From: Flavobacteriales bacterium
GTDB taxonomy: Bacteria; Bacteroidota; Bacteroidia; Flavobacteriales_C; GCA-002722245
DNA length: 37,800 bases
Reading direction: 5' to 3'
Assembly (NCBI GenBank): GCA_947444925.1
Contig: CANFBW010000031.1
Span: forward strand, 1 to 37,800
Notes under the pieces: generated by a model
Told to the model about the DNA's origin: nothing
The model's database searches: none
Seen by the model: only the letters and a program-made list of their open reading frames with translations
Shown here: positions 1-9,121 of the stretch, one piece after another
Layout of the letters: every line of letters starts with the position of its first letter
Position numbering within the stretch: position 1 is the stretch's first letter
Translations under genes and position numbers: made by a program

Positions 1-140
1 CCGACATTAGCAAGGCAAAGGAAATATTAGACTGGGAACCTAAAACGAAACGCGCTGAAGGTTTAAAAAAAACCTTGGCTTATTTTAAATCACTACCCAC
101 TGAAGAACTATTTAAAAAAGAATTAAGTTTTGGAAACTAA
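1..140 (+). CDS. NAD-dependent epimerase/dehydratase (SDR), C-terminal end only
   Basis: Only the last 46 codons (first complete codon at 3) are in the window, ending with TAA at 138-140. The tail reads DISKAKEILDWEPKTKRAEG followed by a LKKTLAYFK-type helix. This is the usual C-terminal end of extended short-chain dehydrogenase/reductases acting on nucleotide sugars, such as UDP-glucuronate decarboxylase or UDP-sugar epimerases, where a '(R)PDISKAK..L.W.P' segment closes the substrate domain. It overlaps the next gene by 11 bases, so it is the upstream member of the same polysaccharide operon. The substrate cannot be told from the tail; the UDP-glucuronate decarboxylase class is my best guess from the DISKAK..LDWEPK wording. 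Confidence 0.75.
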   Translation, partial: DISKAKEILDWEPKTKRAEGLKKTLAYFKSLPTEELFKKELSFGN

Positions 141-717
141 AGAATTTTACGTGCACCCCTCCTCCTACATTGACGAAGGTTGCACCATAGGAAAAGGCAC
201 AAAAATATGGCATTTCAGCCACGTGATGCCCGACTCTACCATCGGCGAAAATTGCAATATTGGTCAAAATGTAATTGTTTCGCCAGGTGTAAGTCTGGGC
301 AACAATGTAAAAATACAAAGCAATGTTTCATTGTATACGGGCGTCGTTTGTGAAGACGATGTATTCTTAGGCCCATCTATGGTGTTCACCAACGTAATGA
401 ACCCAAGATCAGCTGTAAATAGGAAAAATGAATACCGCAAAACACTTGTCAAAAAAGGAGCAACAATAGGCGCCAACGCCACCATAGTGTGTGGCATTAT
501 GCTGGGTGAATATTGTTTTATCGGTGCTGGAACGGTAGTCATTCGTTCAGTAAAAGCCTATGCAATGATGGTTGGCAATCCGGCCAAACAAATTGGATGG
601 ATGAGTGAACAAGGAGAAAAATTAATTTTCAGCGAACAACACGAAGCCTTTTGCAAAGCAACGGGTGATAAATATTTGTTAGAAAACGGTAACGTGAAAA
701 AAATTAGCAATGTCTGA
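130..717 (+). CDS. wbpD: WbpD/WlbB-like UDP-2-acetamido-3-amino-2,3-dideoxyglucuronate N-acetyltransferase
   Basis: This 195-residue protein is built from left-handed beta-helix hexapeptide repeats (about residues 8-125, for example IGKGTKIWHFSHV, IGENCNIGQNV, LGNNVKIQSNVSLY, IGANATIVCGIMLGEYCFIG). It ends with the GNPAKQIGWMSEQGEKL signature typical of WbpD/WlbB enzymes. The family uses acetyl-CoA to acetylate the 3-amino group of UDP-GlcNAc3NA, giving UDP-GlcNAc(3NAc)A for O-antigen or capsule. The start is a TTG at 130, inside the end of the upstream gene; no ATG lies near, and the text after it (YVHPSSYIDEG) matches where homologues begin. It overlaps wbpB by 8 bases. The partner aminotransferase (WbpE) is not in the window and may lie upstream. 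Family is secure; exact substrate is inferred from context. Confidence 0.85.
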   Translation: METKEFYVHPSSYIDEGCTIGKGTKIWHFSHVMPDSTIGENCNIGQNVIVSPGVSLGNNVKIQSNVSLYTGVVCEDDVFLGPSMVFTNVMNPRSAVNRKNEYRKTLVKKGATIGANATIVCGIMLGEYCFIGAGTVVIRSVKAYAMMVGNPAKQIGWMSEQGEKLIFSEQHEAFCKATGDKYLLENGNVKKISNV

Positions 718-1729
718 AAAAGTTAAATTCGCAGTAGTAGGTTGCGGACATATTGGCAAACGCCATATGGAAATGATAGACAGGGATCCCGAAGGCGAAC
801 TGGTGGCGTTTTGTGACATCCGCGAAAAATCTGAATTGGGCATCGACCCAAAATTCACACAGCCCTATTTCAATGACATCGATGAAATGTTGAACGCATT
901 TCCCGAAATCAAAGTTGTGAACATCTGCTCTCCCAATGGATTGCATGCCAAGCACAGTTTAAAAGCCCTTGCGCACAACAAACACATCGTTTGCGAAAAA
1001 CCGATGGGCCTCACCAAACGCGAATGTGAAAAGGTTATTGAAAAAGCGCTTGACGTGTCTAAAAAAGTATTTTGCGTGATGCAAAACCGCTATTCACCTC
1101 CTTCTGTTTGGCTGAAAGAGGTAATGGACAAAAAACTACTGGGCAACGTTTTTATCGTGCAACTCAATTGCTACTGGAACAGAGACGATCGTTACTATAA
1201 AAAGAGTTCGTGGAAAGGCTCTAAAGACATGGACGGCGGCACTTTGTTTACCCAGTTTTCGCATTTCATCGACATCATGTACTGGCTCTTTGGCGACATC
1301 ACCGACATCCGCGCTCGTTTTGAAGATTTCTGTCATCAAGAAAGCACAGATTTTGAAGACACAGGCATTGTTAACTTTCGTTTTGTAAAAGGCGGAATCG
1401 GCACCATGAACTACTCCACTGCAATTTTCGACTCCAATTTAGAAAGCAGTATGACCATCATTGGCAACAAAGGAAGCATTAAAGTAGGCGGTCAATACAT
1501 GGATAAAATTGAGTATTGCAACATTAAAGATTATACAATGCCTGAACTTGCACCGGTCAATGCACCCAATGATTATGGAGATTACAAAGGATCGGCAGCC
1601 AATCACCACTACATCATTCAAAATGTCATCAATACCATAAAACGAGGCGATAAAGTAACCACCAATGCTTTGGAAGGTTTGAAGGTGGTAGAAATAATTG
1701 AAAGAATTTATTCATTAAAAGAACAATAA
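710..1729 (+). CDS. wbpB: WbpB-like Gfo/Idh/MocA oxidoreductase (UDP-GlcNAcA 3-dehydrogenase)
   Basis: The protein has 339 residues. An N-terminal Rossmann fold shows GCGHIGKRHM (Gly 11, 13, 16), and the Gfo/Idh/MocA hallmark CEKPMG is at about residues 95-100 (Glu96-Lys97-Pro98). A C-terminal alpha/beta substrate domain follows, with GGTLFTQFSHFIDIMYWLFG. WbpB enzymes oxidise C3 of UDP-GlcNAcA with NAD+, preparing the 3-keto sugar for transamination by WbpE and acetylation by WbpD. The gene overlaps wbpD by 8 bases, which supports that pathway; this assignment is inferred from the pairing as well as from the sequence. ATG start at 710, and 4 bases separate its stop from the next gene. Another sugar oxidoreductase of the family cannot be excluded. 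Confidence 0.82.
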   Translation: MSEKVKFAVVGCGHIGKRHMEMIDRDPEGELVAFCDIREKSELGIDPKFTQPYFNDIDEMLNAFPEIKVVNICSPNGLHAKHSLKALAHNKHIVCEKPMGLTKRECEKVIEKALDVSKKVFCVMQNRYSPPSVWLKEVMDKKLLGNVFIVQLNCYWNRDDRYYKKSSWKGSKDMDGGTLFTQFSHFIDIMYWLFGDITDIRARFEDFCHQESTDFEDTGIVNFRFVKGGIGTMNYSTAIFDSNLESSMTIIGNKGSIKVGGQYMDKIEYCNIKDYTMPELAPVNAPNDYGDYKGSAANHHYIIQNVINTIKRGDKVTTNALEGLKVVEIIERIYSLKEQ

Positions 1730-1733
1730 CACT

Positions 1734-3026
1734 ATGATTTCTGAAAGAATCGCCAAAAAAGAAGGGAAATTAGCACTAATTGGATTGGGCTATGTAGGAT
1801 TGCCTATCGCCTTAGAATTCGCTAAAAAAGTAAAAGTAGTTGGCTTCGACATCAATGCGGAGCGCGTAAAATTGATGCAGCAAGGCATAGACCCAAGCAA
1901 CGAATTAGAGAAAGAAGCCTTTGACGGCTGTGATATTCAATTCTCTTGCAACATCGAAGATTTGAGAGATGTCAACTTTTTCATCGTAGCCGTGCCCACA
2001 CCAATCGACCAGCACAACTTACCAGATTTAAAACCTTTGCTTTCTGCAACCAAAACAGTTGGGAAAGTGCTAAAAAAAGGCGATTATGTTGTCTTTGAAT
2101 CCACTGTTTATCCAGGCTGTACAGAAGAAGATTGCGTGCCTGTTTTGGAACAAGAATCTGGACTGAAATTCATGACGGATTTCAAAGTGGGCTATTCTCC
2201 CGAACGAATTAATCCCGGAGACAAAGAACACACACTCTCTAAAATCATTAAAGTAGTTTCAGGCTGCGGACCAGAATCTGCCGAACAAGTTGCCAATGTG
2301 TACAAAATGGTAATAGACGCCGGTATTCACAAAGCATCATCAATCAAAGTGGCCGAAGCCGCTAAAATCATCGAGAATACACAGCGCGATGTAAACATCG
2401 CATTGATGAATGAATTGTCGCTGATTTTCAATAAAATGAACATCAATACCTATGAAGTATTAGAGGCGGCGGGCACCAAGTGGAATTTTTTGAAATTTTC
2501 ACCAGGCCTCGTTGGTGGTCACTGCATTGGCGTTGACCCCTATTACCTGACATACAAAGCAGAGGAATTGGGCATCCATGCCAAAATCATCACTTCTGGT
2601 AGATCTACCAACGACTCAATGGGCCCATACTTAGCGCGAATGACCGTAAAAAAACTGATCACGCTTGGCAAAGACATCGCTAAAGTACGTGTACTTGTTA
2701 TGGGAACCACTTTCAAGGAGAATGTAACAGACATTCGCAATTCAAAAGTAGCCGATGTAGTGAACGAACTCAAATCCTTCGCAATCAATGTTGAAGTGCA
2801 CGATCCTCATGCTGATGCACACGAAATACAAGAGGAGTACGGCTATACGCTTGTTCCCGAAATTTCAGGAATTTACGACGCCATCATTGTCGCTGTAAAC
2901 CATAAAGAGTATGTTAATTTAGACCAAAGTTTCTTCAGCAAGCACATGAACAACAATGGCGTGCTCGTTGACATTAAAGGAATTTTCAGAAACAAAATAG
3001 CAATCGAAAACTACATCAGCTTATAG
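1734..3026 (+). CDS. tviB: UDP-N-acetylhexosamine 6-dehydrogenase, TviB/WbpO type
   Basis: This 430-residue UDP-glucose/GDP-mannose dehydrogenase family member has, in order: an N-terminal NAD domain (GLGYVGLPIALEFAKK, then GFDIN), the VAVPTPID loop, FESTVYPGCTEED, GYSPERINPGDKEH, the central helix with KVAEAAKIIENTQRD, the catalytic loop GGHCIGVDPYYL with Cys264 as nucleophile, and a C-terminal UDP-binding domain (MGTTFKENVTDIRNSK). The enzyme oxidises C6 of a UDP-HexNAc to the uronate using 2 NAD+. The wording is closest to the Vi-antigen TviB/WbpO group, and a TviC/WbpP-like epimerase lies three genes downstream. The product could feed both that epimerase and WbpB/WbpD. UDP-GlcNAc is the likely substrate, but UDP-GalNAc is possible. 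Confidence 0.85.
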   Translation: MISERIAKKEGKLALIGLGYVGLPIALEFAKKVKVVGFDINAERVKLMQQGIDPSNELEKEAFDGCDIQFSCNIEDLRDVNFFIVAVPTPIDQHNLPDLKPLLSATKTVGKVLKKGDYVVFESTVYPGCTEEDCVPVLEQESGLKFMTDFKVGYSPERINPGDKEHTLSKIIKVVSGCGPESAEQVANVYKMVIDAGIHKASSIKVAEAAKIIENTQRDVNIALMNELSLIFNKMNINTYEVLEAAGTKWNFLKFSPGLVGGHCIGVDPYYLTYKAEELGIHAKIITSGRSTNDSMGPYLARMTVKKLITLGKDIAKVRVLVMGTTFKENVTDIRNSKVADVVNELKSFAINVEVHDPHADAHEIQEEYGYTLVPEISGIYDAIIVAVNHKEYVNLDQSFFSKHMNNNGVLVDIKGIFRNKIAIENYISL

Positions 3027-3028
3027 CA

Positions 3029-4045
3029 ATGATTTTAGTTACCGGCGCAACAGGATACATTGGCTCACATACCGTGGTAGAATTAATCTCCCACGGTTAT
3101 GAAGTGCTTGCGTTGGACAACCTATCAACCTCAAGAGCTGCCGCAATTGATGCTATTGAAAGCATTACAGGCATTCGTGTACCACTCGAAATCATTGATT
3201 TAAAAGACCAGGCGTCCTTACTCAACATTGTAGGTAAATACCCCATCGAAGGCGTTATTCATATTGCAGGTCATCTCGCCGTTGGTGAATCTGTAGAGCA
3301 ACCTTTAAAGTACTACGAAAACAACGTTAACGGATTGATCAACCTCTTGCGCTTTATGGAATTGAGTAAGTGCGAAAATTTAATTTTCTCTTCCTCGTGC
3401 ACTGTTTATGGGGAAGTTCAGCAAATGCCTGTGAAAGAAAGTCTTCCAACCAAAAGGCCAAATTCACCTTACGGAAACACAAAAAAAATATCGGAAGAAA
3501 TCATTGAAGATCTCAGTGCTGCAGGTGCATTAAAAGCTATCTGTTTGCGTTACTTCAATCCGATCGGTGCACATGCATCTGGACTGCTCGGTGAAAACCC
3601 TGACAATGTATACAATCTACTTCCTCTACTGCTTAAAGCAGCTTCAGGACATTTACAAGAATTAAAGGTATTCGGCAACGACTACCCAACCAAAGACGGA
3701 TCTTGCGTTCGCGACTACGTTCATGTATTGGACATCGCTGCGGCACACGTGAAAGCCTTCCAGCGATTGAATTCAATCAGCACAAAAAACACTGTAGAAA
3801 AATTCAATCTAGGATCAGGCAAAGGCTACACTGTGATTGAAATGATTCAAGCCTTTGAAAAAATTAATCAAATAAAAATAAAATACCACGTTGAGGCAAG
3901 AAGAGATGGCGATGTAGCTGAAATCTACTCGGATTCAAAACTGGCTTTTGACAAATTAAATTGGACCACTAAATATACTTTAGACGACATGCTTTCATCG
4001 GCATGGAACCGCGAAAAAACATTTAGAAAAAATGAATTACACTAA
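3029..4045 (+). CDS. galE: UDP-glucose 4-epimerase
   Basis: This is a 338-residue extended SDR enzyme of usual GalE length. The NAD motif GATGYIGSH is at residues 6-14, then the GalE-like HIAGHLAVGES segment, FSSSCTVYG (Thr125 at the catalytic Ser/Thr position) and the SPYGNTK loop with catalytic Tyr148 and Lys152. LRYFNPIGAH and VRDYVHVLD are also typical. It interconverts UDP-glucose and UDP-galactose (in some homologues the N-acetyl forms) in the cytoplasm, supplying galactose units for surface glycans. It starts 2 bases after the dehydrogenase stop and overlaps rfbB by 14 bases, so co-transcription and coupled translation are likely. The GHLAVG wording in place of the common GLKAVG is a small deviation near the nucleotide-binding site. 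Confidence 0.9.
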   Translation: MILVTGATGYIGSHTVVELISHGYEVLALDNLSTSRAAAIDAIESITGIRVPLEIIDLKDQASLLNIVGKYPIEGVIHIAGHLAVGESVEQPLKYYENNVNGLINLLRFMELSKCENLIFSSSCTVYGEVQQMPVKESLPTKRPNSPYGNTKKISEEIIEDLSAAGALKAICLRYFNPIGAHASGLLGENPDNVYNLLPLLLKAASGHLQELKVFGNDYPTKDGSCVRDYVHVLDIAAAHVKAFQRLNSISTKNTVEKFNLGSGKGYTVIEMIQAFEKINQIKIKYHVEARRDGDVAEIYSDSKLAFDKLNWTTKYTLDDMLSSAWNREKTFRKNELH

Positions 4046-5090
4046 AAAAATATTGATCACTGGCGGAGCCGGTTTTATCGGAAGCTGCTTAGTGCGACAT
4101 CTTGTTGCAAAGTATCCCAATTACCTTATTGTGAATGCGGATAAATTGACTTACGCCGGAAATTTAGCAAACCTTGAAAGCATCAAAGATGCAAGCAACT
4201 ACCGCTTTGTAAAAGCTGATATTTGCGATGCAGCGGCAATGCAACAAATATTTACTGAATATTCCATCGACCACGTTATTCACACGGCCGCAGAATCACA
4301 TGTGGATCGTTCCATTTCGAATCCAATGGAATTTGTGCAAACCAATGTGGTGGGTACGGTAAAACTATTAAACATTTGCAAGTCAGCATGGCAAGACGAT
4401 GCAGCACATTTGTTCTACCATATATCAACAGACGAAGTTTATGGCAGCTTGGGGGAAACAGGTAAATTCACTGAAACAACGCCCTACGATCCTCGCTCAC
4501 CCTATTCATCGAGCAAAGCTTCGTCTGACCACTTTGTGCGCGCTTACCACGAAACTTATGGTTTGCCCACGGTCATTAGCAATTGCTCCAACAACTACGG
4601 CCCTTTTCACTTCCCCGAAAAATTAATTCCATTGTGCATCAACAATATTTTGCACGAAAAACCGCTCCCTGTTTATGGTAAAGGAGACAATATCCGCGAT
4701 TGGCTGTTTGTTCAAGACCACGTTGAAGCAATAGACCTCATTTTTCATCAGGGAAAAACAGGCTCAACATATAATATAGGAGGAGACAACGAATGGAAAA
4801 ACATCGATTTGGTGCGCGCGCTATGTAAAATAATGGACAGAAAATTGGGGCGAGCTATTGGCAGTTCTGAAAAACTAATCACATTCGTAAAGGACAGAGC
4901 GGGACACGATCAACGTTATGCCATTGATTTCACAAAATTAAACAGCGAACTGGGCTGGAAACCAAAAGCACAATTTGAAGAAGGTTTAGAAGAAACGGTA
5001 CAATGGTATTTAGACCACCAAAACTGGGTTGAACAAGTGATATCCGGAGAATACAAAAAATATTACGAAGCACAATACACCACACGTTAG
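4032..5090 (+). CDS. rfbB: dTDP-glucose 4,6-dehydratase
   Basis: The 352-residue extended SDR has GGAGFIGS at residues 11-18 and the dehydratase signature STDEVYG, with Thr133, Asp134 and Glu135. YSSSKASSDHFVRAYHETYG carries catalytic Tyr158 and Lys162, and SNNYGPFHFPEKLIPL follows. These residues define RfbB/RmlB, which converts dTDP-glucose to dTDP-4-keto-6-deoxyglucose, the precursor of rhamnose and other 6-deoxyhexoses. The partner genes rfbA, rfbC and rfbD are not in the window, so the final sugar cannot be told. The ATG at 4032 lies inside the end of galE (14-base overlap). Eight bases separate it from the next epimerase gene. Confidence 0.93.
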   Translation: MNYTKKILITGGAGFIGSCLVRHLVAKYPNYLIVNADKLTYAGNLANLESIKDASNYRFVKADICDAAAMQQIFTEYSIDHVIHTAAESHVDRSISNPMEFVQTNVVGTVKLLNICKSAWQDDAAHLFYHISTDEVYGSLGETGKFTETTPYDPRSPYSSSKASSDHFVRAYHETYGLPTVISNCSNNYGPFHFPEKLIPLCINNILHEKPLPVYGKGDNIRDWLFVQDHVEAIDLIFHQGKTGSTYNIGGDNEWKNIDLVRALCKIMDRKLGRAIGSSEKLITFVKDRAGHDQRYAIDFTKLNSELGWKPKAQFEEGLEETVQWYLDHQNWVEQVISGEYKKYYEAQYTTR

Positions 5091-5098
5091 TTCAATAC

Positions 5099-6085
5099 AT
5101 GAAATACCATACAGAAGATTTAAGTCAATTCAAGTTTCTCGTCACGGGTGGCGCTGGATTCATAGGTTCAAACATTGTGAAATACTTAGTGAAGCACAAT
5201 GCAGGTGAAATCAGAATCGTTGACAATTTATCCAACGGATACATTGAAAATATTCAAGCGCATCTTCACCTGCCAAATGTAAAATTTTACGAAGAATCCA
5301 TCGTTGATTTGGCAGTATGTCAAAGAGCTGTAAAAGGTGTCGACTACGTAGTACACCAAGCAGCCCTGGGTTCCGTGCCGCGATCAATCAGCAATCCAAT
5401 TGCCTCCAATGAAGCCAATGTGACTGGTTTTTTAAACCTATTAACAGTGGCAAAAGACGAAAAAGTAAAACGTTTGGTTTTCGCTTCCTCATCATCGGTT
5501 TACGGCGATTCACCAGATATGCCGCGAAGAGAAGATAAAATCGGAAATCCACTTTCGCCTTATGCAGTAACCAAACAAACCGACGAATTGTACGGCAAAG
5601 TATTTCACAAAACATATGGAGCGCCCTTTATTGGTTTGAGATATTTCAATGTATTCGGCCCGCATCAAAGTCCAAATGGTCCATATGCCGCTGTGATACC
5701 AATGTTTATGAATGCGCTGCTCTCAGGACAATCGCCCATCATACATGGAGAAGGCGATCAGTCTCGCGATTTTACTTTCATAGACAATGTAGTGCAAGCA
5801 AACATTAGAGCATTATTTACAACAGATGAACGCGCTTTAGGTGAAATGTTCAATGTTGGATTTGGCGAAGCCACTTCAATCATAGACTTATTTTCCATTT
5901 TGAAAAAAGCCGTTTCTTCTGACCTTGAACCTACCTTCACTGAAACAAGAGCTGGAGATGTAAAAGGATCTTTGGCGGATATCTCAAAAGCAAGGAAATT
6001 AATGAATTACAATCCTACGGTAAGTATCAACGATGGCTTAACAGAGACGATTCAGTGGTTTGAACAGAAATATTTTAAAAAATAA
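5099..6085 (+). CDS. wbpP: UDP-HexNAc(A) C4-epimerase, WbpP/TviC type
   Basis: This 328-residue extended SDR has VTGGAGFIGSN at about residues 15-25, HQAALGSVPRSI near residue 87, FASSSSVYG, and the PYAVTK loop with Tyr155 and Lys159. RYFNVFGPHQSPNGPYAAVIP is characteristic of WbpP/TviC/Gne-type epimerases. These act on UDP-GlcNAc/UDP-GalNAc or the corresponding uronates. With the TviB-like dehydrogenase in the same operon, UDP-GlcNAcA to UDP-GalNAcA is the most economical reading; this is inference. It starts 8 bases after rfbB and stops 3 bases before the phosphatase gene. Confidence 0.85.
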   Translation: MKYHTEDLSQFKFLVTGGAGFIGSNIVKYLVKHNAGEIRIVDNLSNGYIENIQAHLHLPNVKFYEESIVDLAVCQRAVKGVDYVVHQAALGSVPRSISNPIASNEANVTGFLNLLTVAKDEKVKRLVFASSSSVYGDSPDMPRREDKIGNPLSPYAVTKQTDELYGKVFHKTYGAPFIGLRYFNVFGPHQSPNGPYAAVIPMFMNALLSGQSPIIHGEGDQSRDFTFIDNVVQANIRALFTTDERALGEMFNVGFGEATSIIDLFSILKKAVSSDLEPTFTETRAGDVKGSLADISKARKLMNYNPTVSINDGLTETIQWFEQKYFKK

Positions 6086-6088
6086 ACG

Positions 6089-6835
6089 ATGTTTGGTTTC
6101 TTCAAAAAAAGACAAAAAACAGTGCTGCGTTCCCCTTTGGATGCACGACTGATTGGCGTTGACATGCACTCGCATCTCATTGCAGGTATTGATGATGGCG
6201 CGCAAACGCACGACGATTCACTGGCCCTTGTGAAAGGTTTGAAGGAATTTGGTTTTCAAAAATTCTGGACGAGTCCACACGTTATGTCCGACTTTTACAG
6301 AAACTCAACATCTACTATTGTCAATGGCACGCAAACACTGAATGACCTCTTGGTAAAAGCGCAAATTGACACATCCATTCACGCAGCAGCCGAATACTAT
6401 TTCGATGACAATTTCATGGACCTCATCGCGAAAAATGATTTACTCGCCATCAAAGGAGAATACCTCTTGTTTGAATTCTCCTATTTGAACCAACCCGAAA
6501 ACCCTTTTCCCGCCATTGAAAAAATAAAGGCTTTGGGATACAAACCACTTTTGGCTCATCCAGAGCGCTACCCGTTCTACTTCCACCGACCGGATTTACT
6601 AGAACAGCTACGGGCGGCTGGTGTATATTTTCAACTCAACATCAATTCACTAGCCGGTCATTACGGACCAGAATCACTTAAAGTAGCGCAGGGAATGATA
6701 GATGACAATATCGTTGATTTCTTGGGCACCGACATCCACAAAACAAGTCATCTTGAGGTCATTGATCGCGCGCTGCGTTCAGAGCATTTGTACAAACTGG
6801 TTGAGTCGGGACGACTGATCAATCCTGCTCTGTAA
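6089..6835 (+). CDS. PHP-family protein-tyrosine phosphatase (CpsB/YwqE-like)
   Basis: The 248-residue protein carries the metal-binding motifs of the PHP phosphoesterase fold: DMHSHLIAGIDDGAQTHDDS at residues 25-44 (His27, His29, Asp35-Asp36), SPHVM, LAHPERYPFY and GTDIHKTSHL. CpsB/YwqE/Wzb-type enzymes of this fold remove phosphate from tyrosine-rich tails of capsule-chain-length kinases and so control polysaccharide export. The first ~20 residues (FGFFKKRQKTVLRSPLDAR) are basic and may touch the membrane. It is the last gene of the polysaccharide operon, which fits a regulatory role. Its stop at 6833-6835 directly abuts the stop of the opposite-strand glycosyltransferase (6836). The cognate kinase is not in the window. 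Confidence 0.88.
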   Translation: MFGFFKKRQKTVLRSPLDARLIGVDMHSHLIAGIDDGAQTHDDSLALVKGLKEFGFQKFWTSPHVMSDFYRNSTSTIVNGTQTLNDLLVKAQIDTSIHAAAEYYFDDNFMDLIAKNDLLAIKGEYLLFEFSYLNQPENPFPAIEKIKALGYKPLLAHPERYPFYFHRPDLLEQLRAAGVYFQLNINSLAGHYGPESLKVAQGMIDDNIVDFLGTDIHKTSHLEVIDRALRSEHLYKLVESGRLINPAL

Positions 6836-7699
6836 TTAAAACAATTTGTAATTCTTGTACTCGCCAAATCTTTTGCCGGTAATCTTTTCCGTGAAAAGTT
6901 TGAACTTGTCTTTCAAACGCATTTTATTGAACGAAGGATCGAAATCAAAGCGCCAGTTCATTTGATTGATGCGTTCTTGCATTAGCGCCGGATGCGTTCC
7001 TTCAAAACGACTCAAGGCATCAACATTATCGTAGTTGAACATGGCCATCATTTTGTTGGGATCGTCGCTGTGCATCGCTTGATTGAAATTCATTTTTTCC
7101 GCCATTTTTTTTGGATCACGCACATATCCATAGTGAAAAATATCAGCATCAATCAACTTCACATTCAATTTTTCGTTCGGCAATTTGCGAAAACCTTGCG
7201 CATCTTTATAAGAAAAAATATCATCGCGTTTGCGCACAATACGCACCTCTCGTCGGTACCACCTTGGCGATGCCCCCAAGTAATCATAGCTACCATAAAA
7301 ATGTTGGTAATTAAAAAGCAAGCCGTCTACAGATGCATCGTCTTTCCATTGTTGCATTGCTTTATAAGTCACGTCAATGTACTTTTCATGCAAGGCCTCA
7401 TCACTTTGAATGTAAAAAGCCCAATCGCTGTCTTTCGCCACTGCGGCATAAGCCTTGTTGGTTTCAACAGCAAGAATCTCTAAGTTTTTCGATCGGTATT
7501 TTTCTTCTTCCCAAACCGTGTGAATGATTTTTATTTTTGGAGAATTTATACTTTGAATCAACTCCAAAGTACCGTCGCTGCAGTCGCCCACCGCCACAAT
7601 AAATTCGTCACAAAGCGGCAGCACTGAAGATATCGCTTCCACTACTGGGAAGTCGTATTTTACGGCATTGCGGATGATGGTAAAACCAGAAACTTTCAT
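6836..7699 (-). CDS. Family 2 (GT-A) glycosyltransferase-like protein
   Basis: The 287-residue protein opens with VSGFTIIRNAVKYDFPVVEAISS and CDEFIVAVGDCSDGTLELI, the nucleotide-sugar-binding start of GT2 enzymes. It then has DWAFYIQSDEAL, where SDE stands at the DxD-like metal/sugar position. No membrane segment or signal peptide is visible, so it is probably cytoplasmic or peripheral. The donor and acceptor are unknown. It starts 3 bases after hisS ends on the same strand, so it is probably co-transcribed with hisS, although its role likely relates to the convergent polysaccharide operon. The two stop codons at 6833-6838 are adjacent, leaving no room for a separate terminator between the operons. 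Confidence 0.8.
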   Translation of the reverse strand: MKVSGFTIIRNAVKYDFPVVEAISSVLPLCDEFIVAVGDCSDGTLELIQSINSPKIKIIHTVWEEEKYRSKNLEILAVETNKAYAAVAKDSDWAFYIQSDEALHEKYIDVTYKAMQQWKDDASVDGLLFNYQHFYGSYDYLGASPRWYRREVRIVRKRDDIFSYKDAQGFRKLPNEKLNVKLIDADIFHYGYVRDPKKMAEKMNFNQAMHSDDPNKMMAMFNYDNVDALSRFEGTHPALMQERINQMNWRFDFDPSFNKMRLKDKFKLFTEKITGKRFGEYKNYKLF

Positions 7700-7702
7700 G
7701 TA

Positions 7703-9091
7703 TTAACCTTCAGCATTAGTGTTGAAAAACTCACGTGTAAAAGCAGCATTGTCGTAGAAATGATCGGCATTCACCAGTTTCTGTTCGCCAGTTTTCATGT
7801 TTTTCAACGACACTTTATTTTCGTTCATTTCATTGGTACCTATCATCGCCACAAAACGCACCGCCTTGTTGTTGGCATAGGTCATCTGCTTTTGCATTTT
7901 CGCATTTGAAGGATACAACTCGCAGCTGATGCCATGTGCACGAAGGAGCTGCATAATTTTCATCGAATGCAAAGCTTCGGCATCTCCAAAGTTAACGAAG
8001 AGCACATCTGTGGTTTGCAATAAATTTTCAGGAAAGAGATTGTTTTCTTCGAGCACATCGTAAATACGATCGGCACCAAAAGAAATCCCAACACCTGAAA
8101 CACCTTTTAGTCCAAAGATTCCGGTGAGGTCATCATAGCGTCCACCTCCACAAATACTGCCTTTGAAATTTTCGGCACTCACCTCAAATATAGCTCCAGT
8201 GTAGTAGTTTAGTCCGCGTGCCAAAGTGATGTCTAGCTTCAATTTTTGATCTACTTTCAAAGCGGCACAAGAGGCAAAAATAAACTCCAATTCTTCCACG
8301 CCCTTTTGTCCTATTTGCGAAGTAGACAAAACACTTTTCAATGTCGCGAACTGCTCCGTTGTACTTCCCGACATTTGTATAATCGGCTGCAGTTTTTGCA
8401 CAGCATCATTGCTTACTCCCTTTGCAATCATTTCCTCGTTTACTTTCTCCAAGCCAATTTTATCCAGCTTGTCGATCGCCACAGTGATGTCCACAATTTT
8501 ATCAGCAGCCCCAACTACCTCAGCTATTCCTGAGAGTATTTTTCTATTGTTAATCTTTACTTCAAATCCCGGAACTTTTAATAGCGTAAGTGCCTCATTG
8601 AAAATTTGCACCAACTCTACTTCATACAGCAATGAATCACTCCCAACCACATCCACATCACATTGAAAAAATTCGCGGTACCTTCCTTTCTGCGGACGGT
8701 CAGCCCGCCATACAGGTTGTATTTGAAAACGCTTAAAAGGGAAATGAATTTCGTTTTGATTTTGCACCACAAATCGCGCAAAAGGAACCGTTAAATCATA
8801 ACGCAAAGCCTTCTCTGAAATTTCCTTTGTCAATGATCCCGACGTTTGCTGCGCGAAATCAGTAACGTTCGACAAATAATCTCCTGAATTCAATATTTTA
8901 AAAATCAATCTATCACCCTCTTCACCGTATTTTCCCATCAAAGTAGAAAGATTTTCTACCGCTGGAGTTTCAATTGGCAAGAAGGCATACTTTTTAAAAA
9001 TGCTTTTCAGCGTATCAAACAAATAATTCCGCTTCACCATTTGCTGTGGCAAAAAATCGCGAGTTCCTTTGGGAATAGACGGCTTGGACAT
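7703..9091 (-). CDS. hisS: Histidine--tRNA ligase
   Basis: This 462-residue class II aminoacyl-tRNA synthetase starts with [17 protein letters not shown]. It contains motif 2 as [20 protein letters not shown] followed by FQCDVDVVG, the histidine-binding [15 protein letters not shown] loop, and motif 3 in [13 protein letters not shown] and [13 protein letters not shown]-terminal anticodon-binding domain ([21 protein letters not shown]) completes it. It charges tRNA-His with histidine in the cytoplasm. The length fits Bacteroidota HisRS, which is longer than the 424-residue E. coli enzyme. The ATG at 9091 lies about 30 bases downstream of a good Bacteroidota-type promoter. The GT2 gene follows after 3 bases. 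Confidence 0.96.
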   Translation of the reverse strand: MSKPSIPKGTRDFLPQQMVKRNYLFDTLKSIFKKYAFLPIETPAVENLSTLMGKYGEEGDRLIFKILNSGDYLSNVTDFAQQTSGSLTKEISEKALRYDLTVPFARFVVQNQNEIHFPFKRFQIQPVWRADRPQKGRYREFFQCDVDVVGSDSLLYEVELVQIFNEALTLLKVPGFEVKINNRKILSGIAEVVGAADKIVDITVAIDKLDKIGLEKVNEEMIAKGVSNDAVQKLQPIIQMSGSTTEQFATLKSVLSTSQIGQKGVEELEFIFASCAALKVDQKLKLDITLARGLNYYTGAIFEVSAENFKGSICGGGRYDDLTGIFGLKGVSGVGISFGADRIYDVLEENNLFPENLLQTTDVLFVNFGDAEALHSMKIMQLLRAHGISCELYPSNAKMQKQMTYANNKAVRFVAMIGTNEMNENKVSLKNMKTGEQKLVNADHFYDNAAFTREFFNTNAEG

Positions 9092-9121
9092 GAACAGTGT
9101 TTTAACAAATGACTATATCAG

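Noticed and set aside
1-6835. Polysaccharide operon as a candidate new system
   Set aside because: All enzymes belong to well-known nucleotide-sugar families; only their combination is of note.
6992-7483. A 163-residue plus-strand frame opposite the glycosyltransferase gene
   Set aside because: It is His/Ile/Phe-rich without family features and lies wholly inside a well-supported gene on the other strand.
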